Source: Prevotella herbatica (lineage in GTDB: Bacteria; Bacteroidota; Bacteroidia; Bacteroidales; Bacteroidaceae). Taken from it: 64,000 nucleotides of DNA. The stretch is taken from contig NZ_AP024484.1 in the NCBI RefSeq assembly GCF_017347605.1, positions 1,641,501 through 1,705,500 on the forward strand, given 5' to 3'. Numbering within the stretch: the stretch's first letter is position 1; every line of letters begins with the position of its first letter. This document shows, piece by piece, positions 21,131 through 28,628 of the stretch. Below the pieces are notes generated by a model. The model was not told where the DNA came from, made no database searches, and saw nothing but the letters and a program-made list of their open reading frames with translations. The position numbers and the translations under genes are program-made.

Positions 21131-21835
21131 TTATTTAATAAACATTATAGCTATAAATAACATGATAGAAACGACAAGTAAAAACTTAAACCAGTACAAT
21201 CCCTTATTGTAATTTTGAAATTTTTTAGTTGCGATTTTAGAATTCAAATAGATTTGCGATTTTAAGTCGTCAACGAATTTAATGTTGTCTTCCTTAAATA
21301 TTTCATATTTCATCTTATTAATAGAACCATAGAATATATATGAAGTTTTTTCTAATCCAGGATGATCTTCACGTATCTTCTCATCATCAATATTTCCATT
21401 TATAGCTAGGAATAAATAATAGCATGATGTAATAAGTATAGCAATAGAAATGGCTAAGAGAACGAAGACTGTAAATCTACTCCATGAAAAAGATAGATTA
21501 CTTGTCTCAGTTATATTTTCTACGAATGGATTAAAAATATATTTTCGAAGATATTTTAGAAAGTCGCTTGTTCCTATGACGGTTATGGTGACGCCTACAA
21601 TAGCAAGTAGGATGCCAGCCTTCTGGTCACAACTATTTATCCAAGAATTGACAGATTCTAGAGTGTATTCAAAATCATCCTTCTGTTTTTTATCTTCATT
21701 AGAAAGGATAGTGATTGCTGTTTCGTCATTAGCTTTTTTTTCTCTCTTTATGTTTATAGGCTTGTTGTGGCGATAATACTTGTAACCTATAATGGCTACA
21801 CAAACTACAAAAAATATTATTCTATATGTTTCCAT
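21131..21835 (-). CDS. Pycsar-like transmembrane effector (PycTM/DUF5706-like)
   Basis: A 234-residue protein with about four membrane helices: 5-18, 73-90 (AGILLAIVGVTITVIG), 123-147 (FTVFVLLAISIAILITS) and 214-233 (WFKFLLVVSIMLFIAIMF). The segment TLESVNSWINSCDQKAGILL before helix 2 is the signature of DUF5706-type proteins, including Pycsar effectors: a helix with W, D and K leading into a membrane segment. It is encoded 9 bases after the cyclase gene, as in two-gene Pycsar modules, where cCMP or cUMP triggers membrane damage in phage-infected cells (established for that system). Assignment here is by motif and neighbourhood, not tested. Confidence 0.75.
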   Translation of the reverse strand: METYRIIFFVVCVAIIGYKYYRHNKPINIKREKKANDETAITILSNEDKKQKDDFEYTLESVNSWINSCDQKAGILLAIVGVTITVIGTSDFLKYLRKYIFNPFVENITETSNLSFSWSRFTVFVLLAISIAILITSCYYLFLAINGNIDDEKIREDHPGLEKTSYIFYGSINKMKYEIFKEDNIKFVDDLKSQIYLNSKIATKKFQNYNKGLYWFKFLLVVSIMLFIAIMFIK

Positions 21836-21844
21836 ATGTTATTT

Positions 21845-22918
21845 TCACTTTATGTTCAAGTTACATCCCAATACACTAAAATCAATATCTTTGAATTTAC
21901 TTTTATCTACAGAAACAAATGTTTTCTTTATATCCTTTTTTGTAAGTCTATTAAAAACATCTGACGATATAACTACTGCAGGAATGTTATCTTTGCCTGC
22001 CTTATCGGTTAACCGTGAAGCTAAGTTAGCAGGCTCACCAATCCATACCAAGTTTTGGTATTCGGGATTTTCATTTCCTTGTACTGACAAGCCAACTTTG
22101 ATAACATCTATATTACCGTAATGGATTCCTATACCACAATAGAAATTATCATTTGGTAAGGTTTTGCCCATTTTAAGACTACAAAAACTCATAATAGTTC
22201 CTGCACATAGTACTGCGTTATCACAACAACTTGCTTCGTCAAAGACTATCATTACCCTGTCTCCGATAATATTGCGCACATGCCCATTATATTCTTTTGC
22301 AATTCTAAGAACCCCGTATATAAACGAAGAATACATGTGTGCCAATGTTTGCGATCTGTGGTCACTATTTTTCTTTACCGAGTCTCTTATATCTACAAAT
22401 AGAATGCAAGTAGTCAGCGAACGCCCTATGCGATCTTCATGTCTGGAAAAAGTGAGATCAGAAACAGTTGGCACAGAAGCATTCTCATTGAAAATAGTAT
22501 TATGATTATTGATACTATCCACTTCACTCCCTATTTCTTTCATCAATATTTGCTTGTTGTAATCTATTTCAACTTTTGGATAATAGGTGAAAATTTCATT
22601 ATCGGTATAAATAGAGAACTTTGCATTCTCTTTAATAAAATCTGGTAAGTGTTTCATAGGATTACCTTGTAGGTAAAGTGCTCTTAATGATTTTGTATTT
22701 AAAATGCCATTATGCAATTGAGTAATATTATTATTTTCAAGATGTAAATAGCGCAATTTCACCAAGTCACCGATATTAACAGGGATTTCTGTTATATGGT
22801 TATTTGACATATCTAATCTGCTTATTTTCTTGTCTGCAAAGACATCTGTTGGGAACGTCTTAAACTCTTTGCTGCATAAATCTAATTTTCTAGGTTTTTT
22901 TCTTCTTATTTTAATCAT
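21845..22918 (-). CDS. LRR-fused class III nucleotide cyclase (Pycsar PycC-like)
   Basis: A 357-residue protein. Residues about 12-97 contain four leucine-rich repeats (ISRLDMSNNHITEIP, LRYLHLENNNITQLH, LRALYLQGNPMKHLP). A linker of about 70 residues follows. Residues about 168-320 form a class III cyclase domain with both metal aspartates (ILFVDIRDS, Asp176; NIIGDRVMIVFD, Asp220) and the catalytic Asn and Arg of GEPANLASRLTDKAG (Asn298, Arg302). All key residues are present, so the enzyme should be active. A dedicated membrane effector follows by 9 bases, which points to a Pycsar pyrimidine cyclase rather than a housekeeping adenylate cyclase. The LRR part is unusual and could sense phage or partner protein. 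Product base (C, U or A) cannot be told from sequence by eye. Confidence 0.82.
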   Translation of the reverse strand: MIKIRRKKPRKLDLCSKEFKTFPTDVFADKKISRLDMSNNHITEIPVNIGDLVKLRYLHLENNNITQLHNGILNTKSLRALYLQGNPMKHLPDFIKENAKFSIYTDNEIFTYYPKVEIDYNKQILMKEIGSEVDSINNHNTIFNENASVPTVSDLTFSRHEDRIGRSLTTCILFVDIRDSVKKNSDHRSQTLAHMYSSFIYGVLRIAKEYNGHVRNIIGDRVMIVFDEASCCDNAVLCAGTIMSFCSLKMGKTLPNDNFYCGIGIHYGNIDVIKVGLSVQGNENPEYQNLVWIGEPANLASRLTDKAGKDNIPAVVISSDVFNRLTKKDIKKTFVSVDKSKFKDIDFSVLGCNLNIK

Positions 22919-22925
22919 AATATAT

Positions 22926-22933
22926 TATCTTTG
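22926..22933 (+). promoter_or_regulatory. Plus-strand -7 box divergent from cyclase gene
   Basis: TATCTTTG, 8 bases upstream of the cyclase ATG but pointing away from it. No clear TTTG at -33. With the terminator at 23102-23127 it could bound a transcript of about 180 bases. Confidence 0.35.
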
Positions 22934-22935
22934 CA

Positions 22936-23007
22936 ATGCTGAAGGGACAGTTAGTTATACATGCCAATGTGGAGGGTGAAGAAAGCAAACTCCAAGCTAT
23001 AAGGTAA
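22936..23007 (+). CDS. Possible 23-codon small ORF or gene relic
   Basis: ATG 22936 to TAA 23007 encodes a 23-residue peptide beginning MLKGQLVIHANVEGEES. The start is only 2 bases after the -7 box, too close for a normal leader, so it may be the conserved beginning of a lost gene rather than a working peptide. Listed as weak. Confidence 0.2.
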   Translation: MLKGQLVIHANVEGEESKLQAIR

Positions 23008-23101
23008 GAGTGAAACGATAGCAGAAAAACTGTGACAAACGGAAACGAAATAATCGGGTACGTTTCGGGACAATTTTATCAATCGTTGGAATCCCTATTT
23101 T

Positions 23102-23127
23102 GGTCATCTTCCGGGATGGCCTTTTTT
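23102..23127 (+). terminator. Plus-strand rho-independent terminator
   Basis: The stem GGTCATC/GATGGCC (one G-T pair) has loop TTCCGG and is followed by T6. No annotated plus-strand gene precedes it, which suggests an unannotated short transcript in 22940-23127. Confidence 0.6.
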
Positions 23128-23150
23128 ATAATTCAACTCATCCTGAGCCA

Positions 23151-25019
23151 TCACTTCTTTTTTGTTTTCAATACTTTTTGAATATTTACTTCTGTTGATG
23201 GCATCAGTGCACTAGCCGTTATGCTATTATTGTCCTTTTGTGCAGCTGTAACCATCTCTTTAATAGAAGGATTAATCAAAGACCTTTGCAGAATTCCTTG
23301 AGCAACTAGAGGTTCCTTAAAGCTATCTGCTACTGATTGCAAAGCAGAGAATGATGATATTGCTGCTGTTTTTTCTTTTTGTTTCAATACTTCTTGAATA
23401 TTCAATTCTGTTGATGGTATCAGTGCACTAGCCGTTATGCTATTATTTACCTTTTGTGCAGCCGTAATCATCTCTTTAATAGAAGGATTAATCAAAGACC
23501 TTTGTTGAATTTCTTGAGCAACCAGAGGTTCCTTAAGGCTATCTGCTACTGATTGCAAAGCAGAGAATGATGATATTGCTGCTGTTTTTTCTTTTTGTTT
23601 CAATACTTCTTGAATATTCAACTCTGTTGATGGTATCAGTGCGCTAGCCGTTATGCTATTATTTACCTCTTGTGCAGCTGAAACCATTTCTTTAATAGAA
23701 GGATTAATCAAAGACATTTGCTGAATTCCTTGAGCAACCAGAGGTTCCTTAAGGCTATCTACTGCTGATTGCAAAGTAGATAATGATGATATTGCTGCTG
23801 TTATTGGGGTGTTTATCTTTGGCATCTCTAGGGCTTGCTTGATTGCCGACTGGATAGTTGGACTCATTGCTATGTTGCCAAGTTTTCTTGTAGCCTTATA
23901 AGTGCCATGTGGATAATCTCCATCAATAGCATCTTGTAGATCATCAGTATCAATCTCTATGATATCTATCTTTGGTTTTTGATTGATTTCTGATGCGGTG
24001 CGATCCATTTCAATAGTTACCTTTATAGTAGAGGTAATTTCTACATCTGAGTCTATATAATTCTCGAATATATATCCTTTTTCTTCTGGATCCCAGACAC
24101 TATTTTCTTCACTAAAATGATTAATATTGATTTTAGTATCCAAATTTACATAATAGATAGCTTGTAAACACTCTGACTCAACTGTTAGTATCTCTATATC
24201 TTTAACATTACTAATTAAATTCAATGTTTTGATGCTCACTTCATTAATATCAACATAGTTAAAATGCTCTGAATATCGCGATACATCATCAAGGTATTTC
24301 TCTACATATTTACGAATATTGGGTTCTAGGTCTGTTGAATTATTTTTTATGTAATCAAATAAGCGAGTAATGTCCTTCTTATCACGTTCTCGTTTTTCGA
24401 TTTCTTCTTCATGTTCAGGAATTCGCTTCGAAAGAAATTCATTTAAATAAGCACTTGGGTCACGATTGATAAAGAGTGTGTTATTATACTCACACATATC
24501 ACCATCAGTAGAAAATATCTGAATCTGTTTAATGCTATTCTCTGCCGCATACTTCTCCAAGGATGCAAGAATAAAGGCATCAGGAAATTCTTTCTCCTTA
24601 CCCTTATCACCAAAAGGCTTTTCTTTGGCAAAATATCTATTAACAACCGATTCAAGCTTATCACAGACATAGCTTGTAGGTATCTCTATTACATTTGCTC
24701 GATTCATATGTTCGTTAAATGCGTCCAAGACTATCGTGTCGTAGGTATTAGCAAGTTTCTCATGTTCTGTAAGAAAACCATTCGCCTCTTTTGTTTTTCC
24801 CATAATGATAGTTTTTCTTTCTACCTCCGCGAACTTTAGTTTTGTTGCTACATTATAGTGTTTTATCCATTCTCTTTTGGCTATTTCAGGCATAAGAATC
24901 CGAATCCAACCTTCTCCAGCCAGTTCAAATAAACGATAAACAGATTCCGTTCTTTTAAAATACGATTGTTTTATAAAAACAGAAGTATCTATGAATACAT
25001 AGTCAAATGGTTTTTCCAT
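23151..25019 (-). CDS. PIN-domain protein (DUF4935-like) with C-terminal tandem repeats
   Basis: A 622-residue protein. The start is set at MEKPFDYVFIDTSVF, 23 codons after an earlier in-frame ATG, because the PIN fold begins there. Residues 1-185 form a PIN ribonuclease domain with the acidic set Asp11 (FIDTSVF), Glu45 (MPEIAKREW), Asp147 (EFPDAFILASLEKYA) and Asp172/Asp174 (IFSTDGDM). A middle part of mixed structure follows (190-400). The C-terminal 220 residues are three near-identical 72-residue units rich in Ala, Ser and Gln, predicted helical. PIN enzymes cut RNA and act as toxins or defence nucleases. It is on the same strand as the cyclase, 232 bases upstream, but need not belong to that system. 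Confidence 0.75.
   Translation of the reverse strand: MEKPFDYVFIDTSVFIKQSYFKRTESVYRLFELAGEGWIRILMPEIAKREWIKHYNVATKLKFAEVERKTIIMGKTKEANGFLTEHEKLANTYDTIVLDAFNEHMNRANVIEIPTSYVCDKLESVVNRYFAKEKPFGDKGKEKEFPDAFILASLEKYAAENSIKQIQIFSTDGDMCEYNNTLFINRDPSAYLNEFLSKRIPEHEEEIEKRERDKKDITRLFDYIKNNSTDLEPNIRKYVEKYLDDVSRYSEHFNYVDINEVSIKTLNLISNVKDIEILTVESECLQAIYYVNLDTKININHFSEENSVWDPEEKGYIFENYIDSDVEITSTIKVTIEMDRTASEINQKPKIDIIEIDTDDLQDAIDGDYPHGTYKATRKLGNIAMSPTIQSAIKQALEMPKINTPITAAISSLSTLQSAVDSLKEPLVAQGIQQMSLINPSIKEMVSAAQEVNNSITASALIPSTELNIQEVLKQKEKTAAISSFSALQSVADSLKEPLVAQEIQQRSLINPSIKEMITAAQKVNNSITASALIPSTELNIQEVLKQKEKTAAISSFSALQSVADSFKEPLVAQGILQRSLINPSIKEMVTAAQKDNNSITASALMPSTEVNIQKVLKTKKK
23169..23816 (-). repeat. 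Three tandem 216-bp coding repeats
   Basis: Equivalent points (for example CAATAC at 23169, 23385 and 23601) are spaced exactly 216 bases apart, so each unit is 72 codons and keeps frame. Units one and two are nearly identical; the third, nearest the middle domain, diverges more. Shared words in the protein are SLINPSIKEM and NNSITASALIPSTE. Confidence 0.9.
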
Positions 25020-25775
25020 ATTATATTTTGAGTTTTTTTTTACGGCAATGATGCTAGCCCTGATAAAATAAGGTATAATGGTTATCAAATGCAGTAAGTT
25101 GACGAATAAAATACATGTTTACTATTCTCTCTTTGAAATTAGATAGAACATCAGCATCTTTGGTAAGAGGAGGCTTTTGCTTTATTACCTAACCCTTCTT
25201 TTACAATGTTCTTGCGTCTTTTCTATTTATAGATACAGATTGCTCTATCCCCCCTCAGCAATATGCCAAGTATCTTCTGGATCAGACATCAGTACTTCCT
25301 TTCAATAAAACAAATATATGGACATATTCAATAATATCTTGAGAGAATAACAAGTAAACAGCAATCATGAAAATACACATTTCATCCTCCTTCAGGGGAA
25401 ATCCTGAAGAGTAAATGAGAAGGATATTAATTCCGCATGTGGACTGCTATGAGTTTATGATTTGCTCGTATTCTCCACGGTGAACGAGTGATGTCCGCAG
25501 ATTGCCATTCAACTCTTTTTCGTTATTCGTTACAAATGTACACAAATATTTTTATTTGTCGTTGTGTTGTATGAAAAAAAATGTATCTGATGTGCTTTTT
25601 ATGAATAATAGAACCATAAAGTTATACCTTTTCAAGACAATCACGCTCATTATTTCTTGCGAGAATTAATTACCCTAAGCATCAATGCTGATAAAGATAA
25701 CTGAATTGTTCATCTTACTTTGTACGATTACGATATAACTAACTTCATTACAGTCTGCCCCCCTATATCTTTCTT
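25020..25775. other. 756-base AT-rich stretch without a gene
   Basis: No convincing gene on either strand. A 7-bp inverted repeat, CTTCAGG/CCTGAAG, lies near 25391-25411. The minus strand has short open pieces (GNLRTSLVHRGEYEQI near 25450-25510) that may be decayed coding sequence. No good promoter for the PIN gene was found. Confidence 0.5.
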
Positions 25776-25883
25776 GTTTTTTAGCTACGAAGCTACGGCA
25801 ACTCGCGTAAAGCCCATAAACATAGGATTTGACGATACGTAGCTAGGTCTATTTAGCTACGGTGAGCTACGTACTAGCTACGT
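25776..25883 (+). repeat. Left 108-bp inverted repeat
   Basis: Partner of 26600-26707 in inverse orientation. It contains the word TACGTAGCTAGGTCTATTTA and ends CTACGTACTAGCTACGT. Confidence 0.9.
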
Positions 25884-26128
25884 CAATTTGTGTCATTTTA
25901 AGGATGAAATGTATTTTATAAGTAAATTTGTCAAAGAACTGTTGGCTGCATCTGAAAAATTGCACACGTAGATTAAGTAAACAGGAGTAGAATTTTCTGT
26001 GCTTAAAGTTCTGCTGGATTCCGCTGAATTCTCGGCAAAGGTACTGCAAAATTTTTGCCCATGCAATGGAAATTAGGTTAGACTGTTAGCCAAAGTTTTA
26101 ATAACTGGGGAGTAACACATTGATAGCA

Positions 26129-26184
26129 CACGTGCGTGTGTATGCGCACTCAGAGTTTTTCGTAAAAATAAGTGTCGAAGTGTC
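26129..26184 (+). repeat. Left inner inverted repeat
   Basis: It pairs with 26519-26577. The shared core is ATAAGTGTCGAAGTGTC (17 bases exact), plus ACGTGCG and GCGCACT. It lies 245 bases inside the left end but its partner only 22 bases inside the right end, so the two halves are not symmetric; an insertion or deletion of about 220 bases is implied. Confidence 0.75.
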
Positions 26185-26358
26185 TATTCGTTGAGCATCA
26201 AATTGTTAGAATACTTTTTAAGTGACATTAAGTGTCGGTTATTCGTCGGTAAAATATGGGTGAACATTTTTCCTCATCTTGTATTGCGTTTTACGAAGTA
26301 ATTCGAGGTGTTTTGCGATGTTTTGCAGTGCGTTTTACGTTATATTGCATTGTACTTT

Positions 26359-26403
26359 ACGATGTTTTAGAAGGTAAAACATCGTAGAAACGTTTGCGTT
26401 TCT
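26359..26403. repeat. Two adjacent hairpins at the element centre
   Basis: ACGATGTTTTA/TAAAACATCGT (11 bp, 5-base loop, 26359-26385) is followed at once by AGAAACG/CGTTTCT (7 bp, loop TTTG, 26386-26403). A further palindrome, TTTCTATATAGAAA, lies just downstream. Confidence 0.75.
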
Positions 26404-26518
26404 ATATGAAAACAGTTGCATTTCTATATAGAAACGCATGGAAAACTCAATATTTTACCGCCATTTTACCGTCACTTTATGACGTCTCATTCGTCGATAA
26501 AATATTGATATTCATTAA

Positions 26519-26577
26519 GTTGACACTTCGACACTTATATTTTTCAAAACCCTAAGTGCGCGCGTGATCGCACGTAC
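26519..26577 (-). repeat. Right inner inverted repeat
   Basis: Inverse partner of 26129-26184, carrying GACACTTCGACACTTAT and AGTGCGCGCGTGATCGCACGT. Confidence 0.75.
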
Positions 26578-26599
26578 ATTATATAAGCAGAAATTGATA

Positions 26600-26707
26600 A
26601 CGTAGCTAGTACGTAGCTCACCGCAGCTAAATAGACCTAGCTACGTGCCGTCAAGCCCTCTGTTTATGGGCTTTGCGCGAGTTGCCGTAGCTCCGTAGCT
26701 AAAAAAC
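26600..26707 (-). repeat. Right 108-bp inverted repeat
   Basis: Inverse copy of 25776-25883. Differences are clustered around the middle (CAGAGGGCTTGACGGC against CATAGGATTTGACGAT). Confidence 0.9.
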
Positions 26708-27047
26708 ACCAAAAATGCAGAGAAAGCCTCAAAATGTACAAAATTTAAATCGTCACTGAGAAATCTAGGCTTCAAACATGTATTTGAACATGCTGGACAA
26801 AATGCTAATCATTTTGATTAGACTCCAATTTTTATTTTATGAGACACACCGTTTCTATTGTGATTTTATATTCAAGGGCACACGAATAATATTAAGTTGT
26901 GAACAAAGATGCAATATCATTAGGTGTTATTTTCTAATATCCTCCTCCATATATTTATGTGGAGATGAGGAATATTTATAACAGAATAACAGAGAAGTTC
27001 TCATTTAATGATATTTGTATAGTTTCATTTTCAAACTCCTTAGTAAT
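26708..27047. other. 340-base gap between element and TPR gene
   Basis: I see no gene, promoter or strong hairpin. A 67-codon plus-strand frame here has no domain-like character. Confidence 0.5.
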
Positions 27048-28247
27048 CTATTTCGGAGACTTTTTCAAGGATTTGTCAAGTGTCTCATATTTTTCTTCTG
27101 CCAGTTTCATGATTTTTAGCTTATCTGGTGTATAGGCCTGTGCAAATGGTTCAAGTGGAGGTACAATGCCGAGATAATCCTTGTTGTTTATGTAGAACCT
27201 TGTCATTTTAATTATAGCTGCCAAATAAATAGTCTTATTAAATTTAATATTGTAGCGCAACCCATTGCTTATTATGCCCGCCTCATAGGCAAGAAAGCAG
27301 AGTGCTCCTGACGTGCTTTGGCATATATCATTCTCAAATTCGCCAAAAGGGACCGTCACATCTTTCGACTGCATATTCCAATTGTGAAAAAATAGACTAG
27401 CCTCAGACATTTTAGGGGCTGTAATTGGATGATCGAGGTAATAATTAGAACAGTATAAAGCTTCTGCATTATATTTTGAAGCTTCCTTGGCAGAAGCAAA
27501 CTCCTTTTCTTTAGGTACCCGCAAGTCGGCAGCTCCCTCCTCCAGTAGCATAGCAATCTTATCTGCTGCAGCTTCATTACCCGACTCTTTGAGATACTTC
27601 TGAAGAGAGACCAGCTCGTCTAAATATGGAGTAGTATCATCTCCATTGTATTTCTGTATAATTTTCAGTCCCTTCAGCTCTTCTGTAATAGCGTCTTTGA
27701 AACGTTGTAATTTAACCAACGTCTCTGCAAAGTTAGTGTATGCCGATCCCAAATTCATCCACTGAGTCATATCTTTATTCGGCATTTTTTCCAGAAGACT
27801 AATAGATCTTTGTGAGCTCTCTACAGCATCATTCATTTGATTGGCGTTCATCTGGCAAACGCTCAGATAGTTAAGTAGTGAAGCATAGTTGAAACTTGTA
27901 GAATCTTTGAATTCAGTCCAAAGCTCAACTGCCTTTTTTACTTCCGTTAATGCTTCATCAAATTTCTTTAAGCGTTCCATGCACATTCCGCGATTTGCAA
28001 TGAGCAGGATGAGATTTGAATCGCTTTTGTCCACTTGTTTGGAAAGCATGTCTATTTGTTTGGTCCTTAGCAGATAGCCTCCGGCATAATTGCCGTTATT
28101 TATTGCTACATCTGCAAGACTGTCTAAGCTTTTTATATCATCTTGAGCTTTGACAGTTATAGGAACTAGCAACATAAAAAAGAAGATCATACTAAATAGA
28201 CTAAATTTCTTCAGTCCACGCTTTTCGTAAACATTTAAGTTGTTCAT
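27048..28247 (-). CDS. Secreted tetratricopeptide-repeat protein
   Basis: A 399-residue exported protein. The start at MNNLNVYEKRG is chosen because the first possible ATG (28313) lies inside the promoter and the next two would give a very long n-region before the signal helix (LFSMIFFFMLLVPITVKAQ). Four or more TPR-like helix pairs follow at about 35-215: NYAGGYLLRTKQIDML, RLKKFDEALTEVKKAVELW, QMNDAVESSQRSISLLEKM and RFKDAITEELKGLKIIQKY. The C-terminal 170 residues are of unknown fold. TPRs bind other proteins; the partner is unknown. It is a single gene beside the inverted-repeat element. Confidence 0.75.
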   Translation of the reverse strand: MNNLNVYEKRGLKKFSLFSMIFFFMLLVPITVKAQDDIKSLDSLADVAINNGNYAGGYLLRTKQIDMLSKQVDKSDSNLILLIANRGMCMERLKKFDEALTEVKKAVELWTEFKDSTSFNYASLLNYLSVCQMNANQMNDAVESSQRSISLLEKMPNKDMTQWMNLGSAYTNFAETLVKLQRFKDAITEELKGLKIIQKYNGDDTTPYLDELVSLQKYLKESGNEAAADKIAMLLEEGAADLRVPKEKEFASAKEASKYNAEALYCSNYYLDHPITAPKMSEASLFFHNWNMQSKDVTVPFGEFENDICQSTSGALCFLAYEAGIISNGLRYNIKFNKTIYLAAIIKMTRFYINNKDYLGIVPPLEPFAQAYTPDKLKIMKLAEEKYETLDKSLKKSPK

Positions 28248-28310
28248 ATTTCTTGTGTGGTTAATTATGTTTTTATTTATTTTCATACGTTTCATGGCTC
28301 TATAATAGTG

Positions 28311-28342
28311 CAAATATAATCATTTTAGACAATTAAAGCAAT
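28311..28342 (-). promoter_or_regulatory. Promoter of the TPR gene
   Basis: Minus-strand ATTG-N20-TATATTTG. The transcript would begin near 28304, which excludes the farthest upstream start codon of the TPR gene. Confidence 0.65.
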
Positions 28343-28628
28343 GATTTGACTTGAAAATTTATGGAGAATCAGCCAAAAAGAGATAAGATAACCTTGTCGG
28401 CTAATTTAAACCACCTTATGAAACACCACTCAATGAAATAGAATGTTTACGCAAATAATAGGAACAAGTTCTCTTTATTCAGTAGAGAACAAGCTGATCT
28501 GTTTTATCCAATTCTTTCCAATGTTTAAAGTATTGGAAAGAATAGGATAGATTATGTGCTCAGCTTCTATTATATTAAGTGAAACTGATAGTATCAGCTA
28601 TTACGGCTAATAATAGAATTAGGGAAGA
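28314..28628. other. Structured intergenic region after DUF389
   Basis: No gene. It holds the TPR promoter and three consecutive hairpins at 28468-28618: GTTCTCT/AGAGAAC; a 12-bp perfect stem ATTCTTTCCAAT/ATTGGAAAGAAT (28511-28543), extended by TATCC/GGATA; and a 9-bp outer stem TTCTATTAT/ATAATAGAA (28565-28618) enclosing CTGATA/TATCAG. Confidence 0.65.

Larger units (their letters stand above)
25776..26707. mobile_element. 932-bp gene-free element with 108-bp inverted terminal repeats
   Basis: The left end 25776-25883 and right end 26600-26707 are inverted copies differing at roughly 8-10 of 108 positions. Both begin GTTTTTTAGCTACG and carry several GTAGCTAC/AGCTAC words and TAGGTCTATTTAGCT. 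Inside lie a second inverted pair and three hairpins. No protein of credible length is encoded, and no target-site duplication is visible. It may be a non-autonomous element or the remains of a replicon or phage-like control region; identity unproven. Confidence 0.6.

Noticed and set aside
21845..22918. Cyclase as an ordinary adenylate cyclase for cAMP signalling
   Set aside because: Not excluded by chemistry, but the adjacent dedicated membrane effector, the island setting and absence of a CRP-like gene favour a defence role.
23169..23816. Regular 216-bp repeats as a CRISPR array or minisatellite
   Set aside because: Period is a multiple of three, the frame is open throughout and units lack repeat-spacer structure; they are protein repeats.
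25867..26049. 60-codon minus-strand frame inside the inverted-repeat element
   Set aside because: It starts in the repeat arm, has no recognisable fold and is in a region with stops in all other frames.
26778..26981. 67-codon plus-strand frame after the element
   Set aside because: Composition follows the AT-rich background; no promoter, no motif.
20635..28628. Prophage or integrative conjugative element
   Set aside because: No integrase, structural, packaging or transfer gene and no tRNA attachment site; only an island with repeats is supported.
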